Shown here: one piece after another, positions 5,379 to 12,937 of the stretch
Position numbering within the stretch: position 1 is the first letter of the stretch
Layout of the letters: every line of letters begins with the position of its first letter
Assembly (NCBI GenBank): GCA_016794765.1
Contig: JAEUJG010000525.1
Coordinates: 1-19,066 of the forward strand
Reading direction: 5' to 3'
From: Spirochaetaceae bacterium
GTDB lineage: Bacteria > Spirochaetota > Spirochaetia > Treponematales > Rectinemataceae
Length of the DNA: 19,066 bases
Program-made: the position numbers and the translations under genes
Notes under the pieces: generated by a model
What the model was told of the DNA's origin: nothing
Seen by the model: only the letters and a program-made list of their open reading frames with translations
The model's database searches: none

Positions 5379-6377
5379 ATGAACGAGAACAAGGCGTTGA
5401 CGATCATCGCGGATGAGACCGCCCGCGGAGCACTCATCTTCGCCGCGAAGGGCATCGAGTCCACGGCGCCGCTCTACAAGGCCGAGGCGACGGTCCTGCA
5501 CGTCACGCCCGCGGACTTCCACACGATCCAGGGGAAGCTCGTCGGCAAGAAGGAGACCTGCGATCGGATCGGCGAGGCCGCCGGCGTGGACTTCGTGAGG
5601 CTCCCGCGGGAGTTCGACATCGAGCAGGCTCCCGCGGAGCCGGCGCTCGACCTGCCCGCGCGGGCGATTTTTGTCGGCCATGCCCAAGGCCGCGTCCGCG
5701 CGCCCGATGGCTCCTGGCGCATGTCCACCGTCGAGACCTACGCCTTCGACTATTACGCGAAGGCCCTCGCTGAGGAGCCTACCGACTTGCTCAAGCGAAA
5801 AAAGAAGGCGATGGAATACTACAAAGCCGGTCCCATGCGCGCTGCGACCGGCGCCAGGCTCCGAGTCATCCGTCAGCTCACGGGCATGCCGACCGCTTTC
5901 GAGGCGGCGAAGATCGGCGAAGGCATGGGACTAGTCTTCTCGCGCATCGTGCAGAACACCGACATGATCCTTTCAACCCCGGAAGGCCGCCGCATGGCGA
6001 CCGCCGTCGCCCTCGGCTTGGTCCCCCAGCTCTTCGGCCCTCAAGGCGCGCCTGAGGCGGCGAGCCCCGCTTCCCAAAACGAGCCCGAAATCTTCCGGAC
6101 CGTGAGCGAGTCGGAAGGCACCTCCGCGAGCGACCAGCCCGGAGACTTCGGAGGCGAGGCCGACCCCGACCCCTTCGCCGACCCCCCGCCTCCTTCCGCG
6201 AGCGATGCCTACCGGCAAGCCCTCGTCGAGTACGAAGTCGCTTTCCCCATCCCCCCCGACGCGAAAAAGCTTATCGATGAGCTGCTCGCGAAGCACGACG
6301 CCTCCGAAGACGAGCTTAGGGTGATGGTCGAGCGGACGAAGAAGTATCTCGTCCAGAAAGGGCTGGTGGCCGCGTGA
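5379..6377 (+). CDS. Unknown protein, candidate phage recombination (annealing) protein
   Basis: 332 aa, AGGAGGA about 4 bases before the ATG. No family was recognised with confidence. Residues 1-220 look like one folded alpha/beta domain, ending in helices (ATGARLRVIRQLTGMP, then IGEGMGLVFSRIVQNTDM). Residues about 225-275 are a Pro/Ser/Asp/Glu-rich disordered linker with PDPFADPPPP. The last 55 residues form a small helical domain (DAKKLIDELLAKHDASEDELRVMVERTKKYL). Its position, two genes upstream of an Mre11-Rad50 nuclease and in the same operon as SSB, is where many phages encode a single-strand annealing protein (RecT, Erf, Rad52-like), and domain plus acidic linker fits that. This is inference from context only. 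Confidence 0.6.
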   Translation: MNENKALTIIADETARGALIFAAKGIESTAPLYKAEATVLHVTPADFHTIQGKLVGKKETCDRIGEAAGVDFVRLPREFDIEQAPAEPALDLPARAIFVGHAQGRVRAPDGSWRMSTVETYAFDYYAKALAEEPTDLLKRKKKAMEYYKAGPMRAATGARLRVIRQLTGMPTAFEAAKIGEGMGLVFSRIVQNTDMILSTPEGRRMATAVALGLVPQLFGPQGAPEAASPASQNEPEIFRTVSESEGTSASDQPGDFGGEADPDPFADPPPPSASDAYRQALVEYEVAFPIPPDAKKLIDELLAKHDASEDELRVMVERTKKYLVQKGLVAA

Positions 6378-6553
6378 ACTGGCGCGTCGCCTTGAGCGCC
6401 TCGGGCGCTTCCTTCCTCGTGCATGTCCGCGGGGAGAATGACCGGGCGGCGAAGAGCGCCGCCGTAGAGAAGGTCGCGCGGAGCTTCGCGAGCGTCGCGG
6501 AGCTCCCGCGGCCCGAGATCCGCGTGAAGCGGGTCGAAAGGATCGGAGCATGA
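6374..6553 (+). CDS. Small basic hypothetical protein (59 aa)
   Basis: An open frame from a GTG overlapping the previous TGA (GTGA) to a TGA overlapping the next ATG (ATGA), so it fits exactly between two coupled genes. It encodes 59 aa beginning MNWRVALSASGASFLVHVRG and ending with a basic strand-rich segment (EIRVKRVERIGA). Without it there would be a 170-base gap in an otherwise overlapping operon, which is the main support. No family was recognised. It could be a small partner of the Mre11-Rad50 fusion downstream, by position only. Confidence 0.6.
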   Translation: MNWRVALSASGASFLVHVRGENDRAAKSAAVEKVARSFASVAELPRPEIRVKRVERIGA

Positions 6554-9500
6554 GGATACTTCACACCGCCGACATCCACGCCCGCCGGGACTGCTGGGCC
6601 GAGGTTCGCGCCTCCCTCCACGCCCTGGCGGCCGACGCGCGCCGGAATGGCGCCGACCTCATCGCCATCTCCGGCGACATCGCCCACGGGCCCCTGCAGA
6701 ACTCGGAGCGGGACATTTTCGACGCCCTCTGCGCGGAGATCCAGGCGCTTGCCGACATTGCGCCCGTGGTCATGATTTACGGAACCCCAAGCCACGACGC
6801 GCCGGGGTCGCTCGAGGTTTTCGAGAAGCTCGCGGCCGCGCACGAGATCCGCATCCTCCGGCCGGGCAGGGCCTACCTTCTCGGGACCACGGGCATGATC
6901 TATGACGATCTGGTTGAGGGGCCGGTTGTCCGGGAGGACATGAAGCTCCTTCTCTTCGGCGTCCCCGAGCCCAATAAAAAGTGGCTCCTCGCGAATGGAG
7001 GAGCCACGGGGAAGGACGAATCGGACTCTGCGGTCCGGCAGGCTATGCGCTCGCTTTTACTCGGGCTTGGCGGCATGAGAAAAGCGCACTCGGAGCTTCC
7101 CTGCGTCCTCTTGTACCACGGTCAGGTTTCCGGCGCAAGGACCGGAACGGGCTTCGGTGTCGAGTCGGGATCCGGCCTCGCGGTGTCGATCGACGACCTC
7201 CGCGCGGTCAGCGCCGACTATTACGCCCTGGGCGACATCCACGAACCGCAGAAGATCGGCGACCTCGAGGCCTATTACCCAGGGTCGGTCTATCCCTCGT
7301 CCTGGGGCGAGACGCACAAGGCCGGGGCGAATGTGGTCGAGATCGTACGGGGGAATTCCGACCCCGAGGATCTCTTTGGAACTGGACCCGACACGACAAC
7401 CGTCAAAGTCTCCCGCCTCGACTTCCCACACCCGGTCCGCCTCAAGGTCTCCGTGCCCGACGCGCGAGGCGTCGCCGCGGAGCTGCCGAAGGTCGCGTCC
7501 CTCCTCTGGTACGAGATCACCTGCACAGCCGAGGAAACCGCCACGATCGACACCGACGCGCTTCTCGCCGAGTGCGTTCGGAACGGCGCCCTTCCCGGAA
7601 GCCGCGTGACCCTGAACGTCCTCCCGACCGAGACCGTCCGCGCCGGCGAAATCGCCGAGAAAAAGACCCTCCGCGAGAAGGTCCAGGTGTGGGGCGAGAA
7701 CTCCTCGACCACCATCCCCGAGACCGCCCTCGAGAAGGCGGACGAGCTCGAGCTGGAAGCCGCGGCCGCCGGCGCAGTCGCAAGCGGCGCGCACATCCGG
7801 ATCACCCGCCTTCGGCTCCGCGGCGCCAAGGGCATCTACAAGAACCAGCGTCGTGACGAGATCGACCTCGACCTCGAGACCTACGGGCAGGGCGTGATCG
7901 CGCTTGTAGGCGCGAACGGGCAGGGGAAGACGACCCTCCTCGAGAACATGCACCCCTGGCCGCAGATGCTCACGCGCGACGGGACACTCAAGAGCCACTT
8001 CCGACTACGGGATTCCTTCCGCGACCTCTACTTCGTGGACGAGCGGACCGGCTGGCACTATCGCGCGCTAATCCAGGTCAACGCCGCCACCGCTTCCGGC
8101 GGCGCCGAGTATTTCCTCTCCGTCGACAAGGGGCAGGGTTTTCAGCCCGTCGAGGGTGTGACCGGGCGCCTCGTGGATTACGAGGCGGCGATCGGTTCTC
8201 TCTTCGGCTCCCTCGAACTCTACCTCCGGACCGCCTTCGTCACGCAGCGCCCCTCGAAGGCCGCACCGGACCTCGCCGAAGCGACGAAGGGCGAGCGCAA
8301 GGCCCTCTTCGCCGAGCTTTCCGGTATCGACTATCTCGAGGCCTACCGCGCCGAAGCCAAGGCCCGCGCCGACGCCCTCGAGTCGGACCTCCTGCGCTTT
8401 GACGCGACGATCGACGCCGCGGCGGACGTGGAAGCGCTCCTCGCGCAACTCGAGGGAGACATCCGGCTCAACGCCGAAAACGAAGCCGCGGCCGAAGGCG
8501 ATGCCGTCCATGCGACCGAGACCGGGATGAGGCTCAAAGCAGAGCGCGACCTCATCGCTTCCCGCGTGGGCGAGCTCGAGAGGAAGGCCGCAAGGAAAGC
8601 GGACCTCGAGCGCGAGATAGCGGCCGCGGCCCAGGCCATCCAGGCGGCCGAGACCGAGATCCTGTCTTTCAGGCGCGCGGCGGACGGCAAGGGCAAAGCC
8701 GAAGCCGAGCTCGCGACTATCCGCGGGCTCGAGGGGGAGGCCGCCGCGCTCCGGGCCGAGAAGGCCAAGATCGACGAGAAGAACCGCGCCGCGCTCGTGG
8801 CGCACCAGGGCGAGGTCAGAGCGGTCGAGGAGCGGCGAAGGACCGCGCAGGCCGCGCTCGACGGAAAGCGCCGGGAAGCATCCGCCATTGAACGCGAGCT
8901 CGCCGGTCTCGAGGCGCGCCTTACCGCACCGATAGCCGACCACTGCCCGACCTGCGCGCAGCTCCTCCCCGAAGCCAAGCGCGCGCACCTTGCGGAAGAG
9001 CGGCGGAAGCTCGAAATCGCCGTCGCCGCCCTCAAGGACCGCTCCTTCGTGCTCGCGGGCGAAATCCGCGGGCTCGAGGAGGCCCATGCCGCGATCACGA
9101 CCCCGCCGGCGCCCGTCCTTGCGCCCTTCCCCGGCGCCGAGCGCCTCGAGGAGATCGAGGGGACGCTCGCCTTCTTCGATGCTCCTTCGGTCGAGGAGCA
9201 GATCCGGCAGGCGGCCGAGGCCGCGGTCCGGATCGAGGCGGCCGAGCGGCGCAAGGTCGAGACGGCCGGCAGGCGCGACGCCGCTGAGGCCGAACGCTCC
9301 ACCGTCGCCGAAGAGCTCGCCGCCCTGCCCGGGGCCCGCGAAGAACTCGTCTCCAAGGATCGCGAGCTCGAGGCCGCCCGGGAGCGGCTCACCGCCGCCC
9401 GGAGCGCGGCCGCGTCCGCTCGGGCTTTCGGCGAATCTGCCCGGCGCAATCTCGAGGACGCGCGCGCCCGCGCCGCGGCTCGCGACAAGGCCCGCGAGTC

Positions 9501-10068
9501 CCGCGGCGCCCTGGCGGCTACCCGGGACGACTGGCGGCTCCTCGAGCGCGCGACCGGGTCGGACGGCATCCAGGCGCTCGAGCTCGACGCCCTCGCGCCG
9601 TCCATCGCCGCCGTCGCGAATCGCCTCTTAGCCGAGGCCTACGGTTCTCGCTACGCGATCAGGTTCGACACTACGCGCATCGGCGGCAAGGGGACGCGCA
9701 CGAAGCAGATCGAGGACTTCCTCGTCCAGGTGCTCGATTCCGAGACCGGCGAGGAGCAGGAAATCGCGACCCTCTCCGGCGGGGAAGGCGTGTGGATCAA
9801 GCGCGCGCTCTACGACGCCTTCGCGGCGATCCGGGCACAGAACACCGGCGTGAAGTTCCTCACCTGCTTCCAGGATGAGGCGGACGGGGCCCTCGATCCC
9901 GAGGCGCGGATGCGGTATCTCCGCATGCTCGAGGCGGCACACCGCGAGAGCGGGCGGTATCAGACGATCCTCATCACGCACTCGAGGGAGTTGCAGGCGA
10001 TGGTCGCGGAAGCGATCGACGTCACGAGTCTCGGGGTGGCCGAGGGGAAGGTGGAGGTGGCGGCGTGA
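6550..10068 (+). CDS. Single-chain Mre11(SbcD)-Rad50(SbcC) fusion nuclease
   Basis: 1172 aa, one uninterrupted frame. Residues 1-265 are a metallophosphoesterase: D8-x-H10, GD at 42-43, GTPSHD at 78-83, H190, and GDIH at 228-231. About 360-415 is a charged linker. Rad50/SbcC ATPase halves follow: IRITRLRLRGAKG at 416-428, Walker A GANGQGKTT at 454-462, a first coiled coil to about 795, zinc hook CPTC at 799-802, a return coiled coil to about 990, signature LSGGE at 1075-1079, Walker B with D1109-E1110, D-loop ALD and H-loop H1144. SbcCD/Mre11-Rad50 trims DNA ends and opens hairpins using ATP and Mn2+. Normally it is two polypeptides; here nuclease and ATPase are covalently joined. Likely role: end resection for phage recombination and replication. 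Confidence 0.93.
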   Translation: MRILHTADIHARRDCWAEVRASLHALAADARRNGADLIAISGDIAHGPLQNSERDIFDALCAEIQALADIAPVVMIYGTPSHDAPGSLEVFEKLAAAHEIRILRPGRAYLLGTTGMIYDDLVEGPVVREDMKLLLFGVPEPNKKWLLANGGATGKDESDSAVRQAMRSLLLGLGGMRKAHSELPCVLLYHGQVSGARTGTGFGVESGSGLAVSIDDLRAVSADYYALGDIHEPQKIGDLEAYYPGSVYPSSWGETHKAGANVVEIVRGNSDPEDLFGTGPDTTTVKVSRLDFPHPVRLKVSVPDARGVAAELPKVASLLWYEITCTAEETATIDTDALLAECVRNGALPGSRVTLNVLPTETVRAGEIAEKKTLREKVQVWGENSSTTIPETALEKADELELEAAAAGAVASGAHIRITRLRLRGAKGIYKNQRRDEIDLDLETYGQGVIALVGANGQGKTTLLENMHPWPQMLTRDGTLKSHFRLRDSFRDLYFVDERTGWHYRALIQVNAATASGGAEYFLSVDKGQGFQPVEGVTGRLVDYEAAIGSLFGSLELYLRTAFVTQRPSKAAPDLAEATKGERKALFAELSGIDYLEAYRAEAKARADALESDLLRFDATIDAAADVEALLAQLEGDIRLNAENEAAAEGDAVHATETGMRLKAERDLIASRVGELERKAARKADLEREIAAAAQAIQAAETEILSFRRAADGKGKAEAELATIRGLEGEAAALRAEKAKIDEKNRAALVAHQGEVRAVEERRRTAQAALDGKRREASAIERELAGLEARLTAPIADHCPTCAQLLPEAKRAHLAEERRKLEIAVAALKDRSFVLAGEIRGLEEAHAAITTPPAPVLAPFPGAERLEEIEGTLAFFDAPSVEEQIRQAAEAAVRIEAAERRKVETAGRRDAAEAERSTVAEELAALPGAREELVSKDRELEAARERLTAARSAAASARAFGESARRNLEDARARAAARDKARESRGALAATRDDWRLLERATGSDGIQALELDALAPSIAAVANRLLAEAYGSRYAIRFDTTRIGGKGTRTKQIEDFLVQVLDSETGEEQEIATLSGGEGVWIKRALYDAFAAIRAQNTGVKFLTCFQDEADGALDPEARMRYLRMLEAAHRESGRYQTILITHSRELQAMVAEAIDVTSLGVAEGKVEVAA

Positions 10069-10424
10069 AGCAGGACGAAGCGATGCGACTCGCTGACGAC
10101 GGGATAGCGCGGGTTGAGAAGAAGATCGAGGGCTTCAAGGCGGAGATTGAAAGCGTCTCCGCCCCCGTGGCGAGCGATGCGCAGGAACTGGCGGAGTCGG
10201 CATTGCAGATTTTTAACGGGCCTAGCAACCCTCGCGTTTGGGAAGATGAATGCTCCCAGCTGGTCGCCCTCATCGAGCGCTACGCCGCCGAGCGGGAGCG
10301 GAAGGCGCGGGAGGAGGAGCGGGAGCGGTGCATAGCGCGCATACGGTGGATGGATAATCCGCTGGACCCTGAAGACGAGCGCGATGTCATCGCCGCGATC
10401 AAGGAGTCCGGGAATGGCAATTAA
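10065..10424 (+). CDS. Helical hypothetical protein
   Basis: 119 aa from a GTG overlapping the fusion nuclease stop. Strongly charged and helical, with a likely coiled coil near the N-terminus (RVEKKIEGFKAEIESV) and a Glu/Arg-rich one in the middle (ERERKAREEERERCIARIRW). No metal site, signal peptide or family was recognised. Similar 'Ala-Glu-Arg' filler proteins are common in phage early regions. It overlaps the next gene by 11 bases. Confidence 0.55.
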   Translation: MKQDEAMRLADDGIARVEKKIEGFKAEIESVSAPVASDAQELAESALQIFNGPSNPRVWEDECSQLVALIERYAAERERKAREEERERCIARIRWMDNPLDPEDERDVIAAIKESGNGN

Positions 10425-10866
10425 CGAGATGCGCGACCGCCGCGCGGCCGACTGGCTGAAATGCCGCGATGAGCGCGAGGACAAGAAGTTCCACTGGACG
10501 ACTGGCGAGATAGCTACCTATCGCGGATTCTTCGAGCTCGGCTTTGAAGCCGGAATAGCCTACCGCGAGGAAATCGAAGCCCGCGCGTCGGAGCAGGGCG
10601 GGGAGATGCGGGAGGCGCTGACCGAGCTGGTTGGCTCCCTGTCATTATTTGTCGGCGTTCGATCGAGCGATCCTGCATCGCGTCCATTGACGGCTTTCCA
10701 GCAAGCCGGGTGGGCGGCTATCGATAGGGCCCGTGCCCTCCTCGTCCGCGAGAGCGCCGAGCCCGCCGAGGAGCTCGACTATACCGTCTGCGAGGACGCG
10801 TGCCGCGGCACCTGCCCGGCCTGCACGAAGCCCGCCGAGGAGCGAGGGCCGGAGGTGGGGAGATGA
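10414..10866 (+). CDS. Hypothetical protein with C-terminal Cys motif
   Basis: 150 aa. The ATG at 10414, inside the end of the previous gene, was chosen because AGGAG lies about 9 bases upstream. An N-terminal helical region (MRDRRAADWLKCRDEREDKKFHWTT) precedes GEIATYRGFFELGFEAG, then an Ala/Glu helix and a hydrophobic patch (ELVGSLSLFVGVR). The last part reads CEDACRGTCPACTK, a CxxxCxxxCxxC cluster able to bind Zn2+ or Fe-S. The motif sits in an otherwise helical protein and recalls Cys tails on other small phage proteins in this operon. The family is not recognised. Confidence 0.58.
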   Translation: MAINEMRDRRAADWLKCRDEREDKKFHWTTGEIATYRGFFELGFEAGIAYREEIEARASEQGGEMREALTELVGSLSLFVGVRSSDPASRPLTAFQQAGWAAIDRARALLVRESAEPAEELDYTVCEDACRGTCPACTKPAEERGPEVGR

Positions 10867-11129
10867 GTAGATTCCACATGTGCATGTCGGTGCGCGGGAT
10901 TCTTTCGCGGAGCAATCGCGAGCTGAAACGGATGCTCCCGATGTTCACTCGCGACGATGGCTCGCACTATGCGACGACAGACCAGCTGCGCGATGCCCTT
11001 TTGGATGAGATCGCCAAAGGGCATGAAGTCCTTCCGATGGGCAAGTGCGACAACTTCGACTGGAAGGACGGGTGCAAGGGCCACGAGGAGCCCGCCGAGG
11101 TCGAGGCCGGGATCGGGGGCAAGGCGTGA
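10863..11129 (+). CDS. Small hypothetical protein
   Basis: 88 aa, ATG overlapping the previous stop. Basic N-terminus (SRFHMCMSVRGILSRSNRELKRML) followed by a YATTDQLRDALLDEIAKGHEVLPMG helix and KCDNFDWKDGCKGH with two Cys and a His. The Met/Cys content at the start is unusual but no known motif results. The function is unknown. It shares ATGA/GTGA coupling with both neighbours. Confidence 0.55.
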   Translation: MSRFHMCMSVRGILSRSNRELKRMLPMFTRDDGSHYATTDQLRDALLDEIAKGHEVLPMGKCDNFDWKDGCKGHEEPAEVEAGIGGKA

Positions 11130-11344
11130 TCCAGGGCGACCTCTTCGGAGCCCCGAACGTCACCGAGGACGCCCGCGAGCTCCGCACCACGGCCCGCGCG
11201 ACCTACCACGAGACGACGAACCCCGACGAACACGGGTGCGCGGACTGCCTGCGGGCCGACTGGAAGGCCGAGCGGTGCCGGCTCGCGGGGCGGCCCGTGG
11301 ACATCGACTACGGCACCTGCGAGTGCTGGAAGAGCAAGGAGTAA
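11126..11344 (+). CDS. Small Cys-rich hypothetical protein
   Basis: 72 aa from a GTG overlapping the previous TGA. It starts MIQGDLFGAPN, then a polar stretch, and ends with HGCADCLRADWKAERCRLAG and YGTCECWKSKE: five Cys in CxxC, single and CxC arrangements, enough for a Zn2+ site. The gene stops 3 bases before the SSB start codon, and its last codons contain the SSB Shine-Dalgarno (AAGGAG). Function is unknown; its position beside SSB hints at DNA metabolism, by inference. Confidence 0.58.
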   Translation: MIQGDLFGAPNVTEDARELRTTARATYHETTNPDEHGCADCLRADWKAERCRLAGRPVDIDYGTCECWKSKE

Positions 11345-11347
11345 CTC

Positions 11348-11797
11348 ATGGCAGACCTGAATTCCGTCTCCCTCGTCGGCCGCCTCACGCGCGACGTTGA
11401 GGCCCCCGCCGGCAACGGCCCCGCCCGATTCTCCGTCGCCGTCAACCGCCGCGTGAAGCAGGGCGAGCAGTGGACCGATGAAGCGAGCTTTTTCGACATC
11501 GAATACTGGCACAAGTCGATCCTGTCTTACCTCACGAAGGGCAAGCAGATCGCCATTCGCGGCGAACTCAAGCAGGACCGCTGGCAGGACAGGACGACCG
11601 GCGAGAACCGCTCCAAGATCATCATCGTCGCGCAGGACGTCCAGCTCCTGGGCGGGCAGGCCCAGGAAGGCCAAGGCGGGGCGCAAGCCGCATCCAGCGC
11701 CTGCGGATACCAGAAACCGGCCGCCGGCGCGACGGCGGGGCAGGGCGGCGCTCCGGCGGGCAAGCCCGACGACTTCACCGACGACATTCCATTCTGA
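11348..11797 (+). CDS. ssb: Single-stranded DNA-binding protein
   Basis: 149 aa. Residues 1-105 are a bacterial-type SSB OB fold: LNSVSLVGRLTRDVE, RFSVAVNRR, FFDIEYWHKS, KGKQIAIRGELKQDRWQD and KIIIVAQDVQLLG follow the family pattern strand by strand. A Gly/Ala/Gln-rich linker (105-140) leads to the acidic tip DDIPF, the C-terminal peptide by which SSB recruits replication and repair proteins. It binds single-stranded DNA as a tetramer. In the same operon as an Mre11-Rad50 nuclease, it should coat resected or replicating DNA. Start: ATG with AAGGAG 8 bases upstream. Confidence 0.95.
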   Translation: MADLNSVSLVGRLTRDVEAPAGNGPARFSVAVNRRVKQGEQWTDEASFFDIEYWHKSILSYLTKGKQIAIRGELKQDRWQDRTTGENRSKIIIVAQDVQLLGGQAQEGQGGAQAASSACGYQKPAAGATAGQGGAPAGKPDDFTDDIPF

Positions 11798-11808
11798 TGG
11801 AGCGAGGC

Positions 11809-12477
11809 ATGAAAGAGCGACCGATTCTTTTCTCCGGCCCGATGGTTCTGGCGATCCTCGAAGGGCGGAAGACGCAGACGCGGCGGGCGATAAAGCAGTT
11901 CCCGACCGAGGGCTACCGCTGGGGCGGGTGGATAGTCGAAGGGGCGAAGCGCAGTGATGCTGGAAAGGCGACCGTCGTACCCGAAAGCAACTGGAAGTAT
12001 TGCGCGACGGGAAGCATAAAAGCGCGTTGCCCCTACGGCCAGCCCGGCGACCGGCTCTGGGTGCGGGAGACGCACATTGCCCATGAAGTTGGGCATGTCC
12101 AATACGCGGCCGACTACCAGGACCATTCGAAGGACAAGGAATACGGAGTTCAATGGACGCCCTCGATCCATATGCTCCGCTGGGCCTGCCGCCTCGTCCT
12201 CGAAGTCGTCTCCGTCCGCGCTGAGCGGCTCAACGACATAAGCGAGGAAGACGCGAAGGCCGAAGGTAGCTATCTTGGCCGTTGCCCCTGCCTTCCGCGG
12301 GAACGCGACAAGTCGGCCATCGAGAAGCTCTTCCAGCAAACGCGGTGCCATATTCACGGTGACGAATTCCGCGAACTCTGGGACTCCATCAACCTCGCCC
12401 GCGGCTACGGCTGGGACGTGAACCCCTGGGTGTGGGTCGTCGAGTTCAAACGCATCGAAGGAGCAACCCATGGCTAA
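11809..12477 (+). CDS. Phage ASCH-like protein
   Basis: 222 aa. The N-terminus KERPILFSGPMVLAILEGRK followed by TQTRR is highly characteristic of a widespread phage family with an ASCH-like (PUA-related) fold; a later GDRLWVRET and C-terminal NPWVWVVEF complete it. ASCH domains bind RNA or modified nucleosides; the phage members have no settled function. Start: the ATG at 11809 gives the usual 'MKERPI' beginning with GGAGCGAGG upstream. An ATG at 11797, overlapping the SSB stop, would add four residues. Coupled to the next gene by an 8-base overlap. Confidence 0.82.
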   Translation: MKERPILFSGPMVLAILEGRKTQTRRAIKQFPTEGYRWGGWIVEGAKRSDAGKATVVPESNWKYCATGSIKARCPYGQPGDRLWVRETHIAHEVGHVQYAADYQDHSKDKEYGVQWTPSIHMLRWACRLVLEVVSVRAERLNDISEEDAKAEGSYLGRCPCLPRERDKSAIEKLFQQTRCHIHGDEFRELWDSINLARGYGWDVNPWVWVVEFKRIEGATHG

Positions 12478-12709
12478 AACCAGAATCCTATCCGACGCGA
12501 ACCAGGCCGTCGCGCGCTGCGTTCCGGCCGAGCGGACCTTCAAACCGCCGCGGGGAAAGACCGCGCGCCGCGAAATCTGCATCGTCGAGGTTGTCGCGCT
12601 CGACTCGGCAGACGACATGATCGAGCTTCGCATCACCGAAAACGAGACCATCCGTTTCGAGCGGGAGAGGTTCATGCAGGCGCTCGCGATCGCGGAGCGG
12701 AGAGAGTAG
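12470..12709 (+). CDS. Small hypothetical protein
   Basis: 79 aa, ATG inside the end of the ASCH-like gene, with AAGGAG at 12459-12464 a few bases upstream. Basic N-terminal half with ARREICIVEVVALDSADDMIELRI, a strand-rich centre, then a helical RFERERFMQALAIAERRE end. No motif or family was recognised. It ends 7 bases before a perfect hairpin, so it may close this transcript segment. Confidence 0.58.
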   Translation: MAKTRILSDANQAVARCVPAERTFKPPRGKTARREICIVEVVALDSADDMIELRITENETIRFERERFMQALAIAERRE

Positions 12710-12716
12710 ACCTGGA

Positions 12717-12740
12717 GCCGGGCGAGGCCTCTCGCCCGGC
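12717..12740 (+). terminator. Perfect 10-bp hairpin upstream of csrA
   Basis: GCCGGGCGAG (12717-12726), loop GCCT, CTCGCCCGGC (12731-12740): a perfect stem between two genes. No U-tract follows (GATTGCG), so a classical intrinsic terminator is doubtful. It could slow RNA polymerase, protect the mRNA end, or take part in control of csrA, whose ribosome binding site GGGAGGG follows at 12751-12757. Confidence 0.5.
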
Positions 12741-12766
12741 GATTGCGCAAGGGAGGGCGCGCGAAG

Positions 12767-12937
12767 ATGCTAGTGCTCGGAAGACGTGAGGGCGAAGCTC
12801 TCGAGATAAATTTTCACGGTGAAATAATACGCATCGTGCTCGTCGGCGTCCCGGCCGGCGGGCTTGTCCGTGTGGGTGTCGACGCCGCTCGGGACGTCCA
12901 GGTGAGGCGGGCAGAGCTCGCCCGGGGGTCGGCATGA
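12767..12937 (+). CDS. csrA: CsrA/RsmA-family RNA-binding regulator
   Basis: 56 aa. MLVLGRREGEALEI matches the conserved CsrA opening (ML-L-RR-GE-L-I), and the end (VRVGVDAARDVQVRRAEL) matches 'VRIGV-AP--V-V-RE-I'. Key RNA contacts L4 and the late Arg (R48 here, R44 in E. coli numbering) are kept; T5 is Gly and the Pro of 'NAP' is Ala. CsrA dimers bind GGA in RNA loops or near ribosome binding sites and repress, or stabilise, mRNAs. The start is the ATG with the family's 'ML-L'; GGGAGGG lies about 9 bases upstream and itself contains GGA. Coupled by ATGA to the replication-type gene. It may act on phage or host mRNAs. Confidence 0.85.
   Translation: MLVLGRREGEALEINFHGEIIRIVLVGVPAGGLVRVGVDAARDVQVRRAELARGSA

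Noticed and set aside
8343..9605. 420-codon leftward open frame opposite the coiled-coil region of the fusion nuclease
   Set aside because: Its product is almost only Ser/Ala/Arg, the mirror image of a Glu/Ala/Arg coiled-coil codon pattern; the + strand gene is unambiguous.
11527..12750. 407-codon leftward frame opposite SSB and the ASCH-like gene
   Set aside because: It runs antisense through two recognised families and has no motif of its own.
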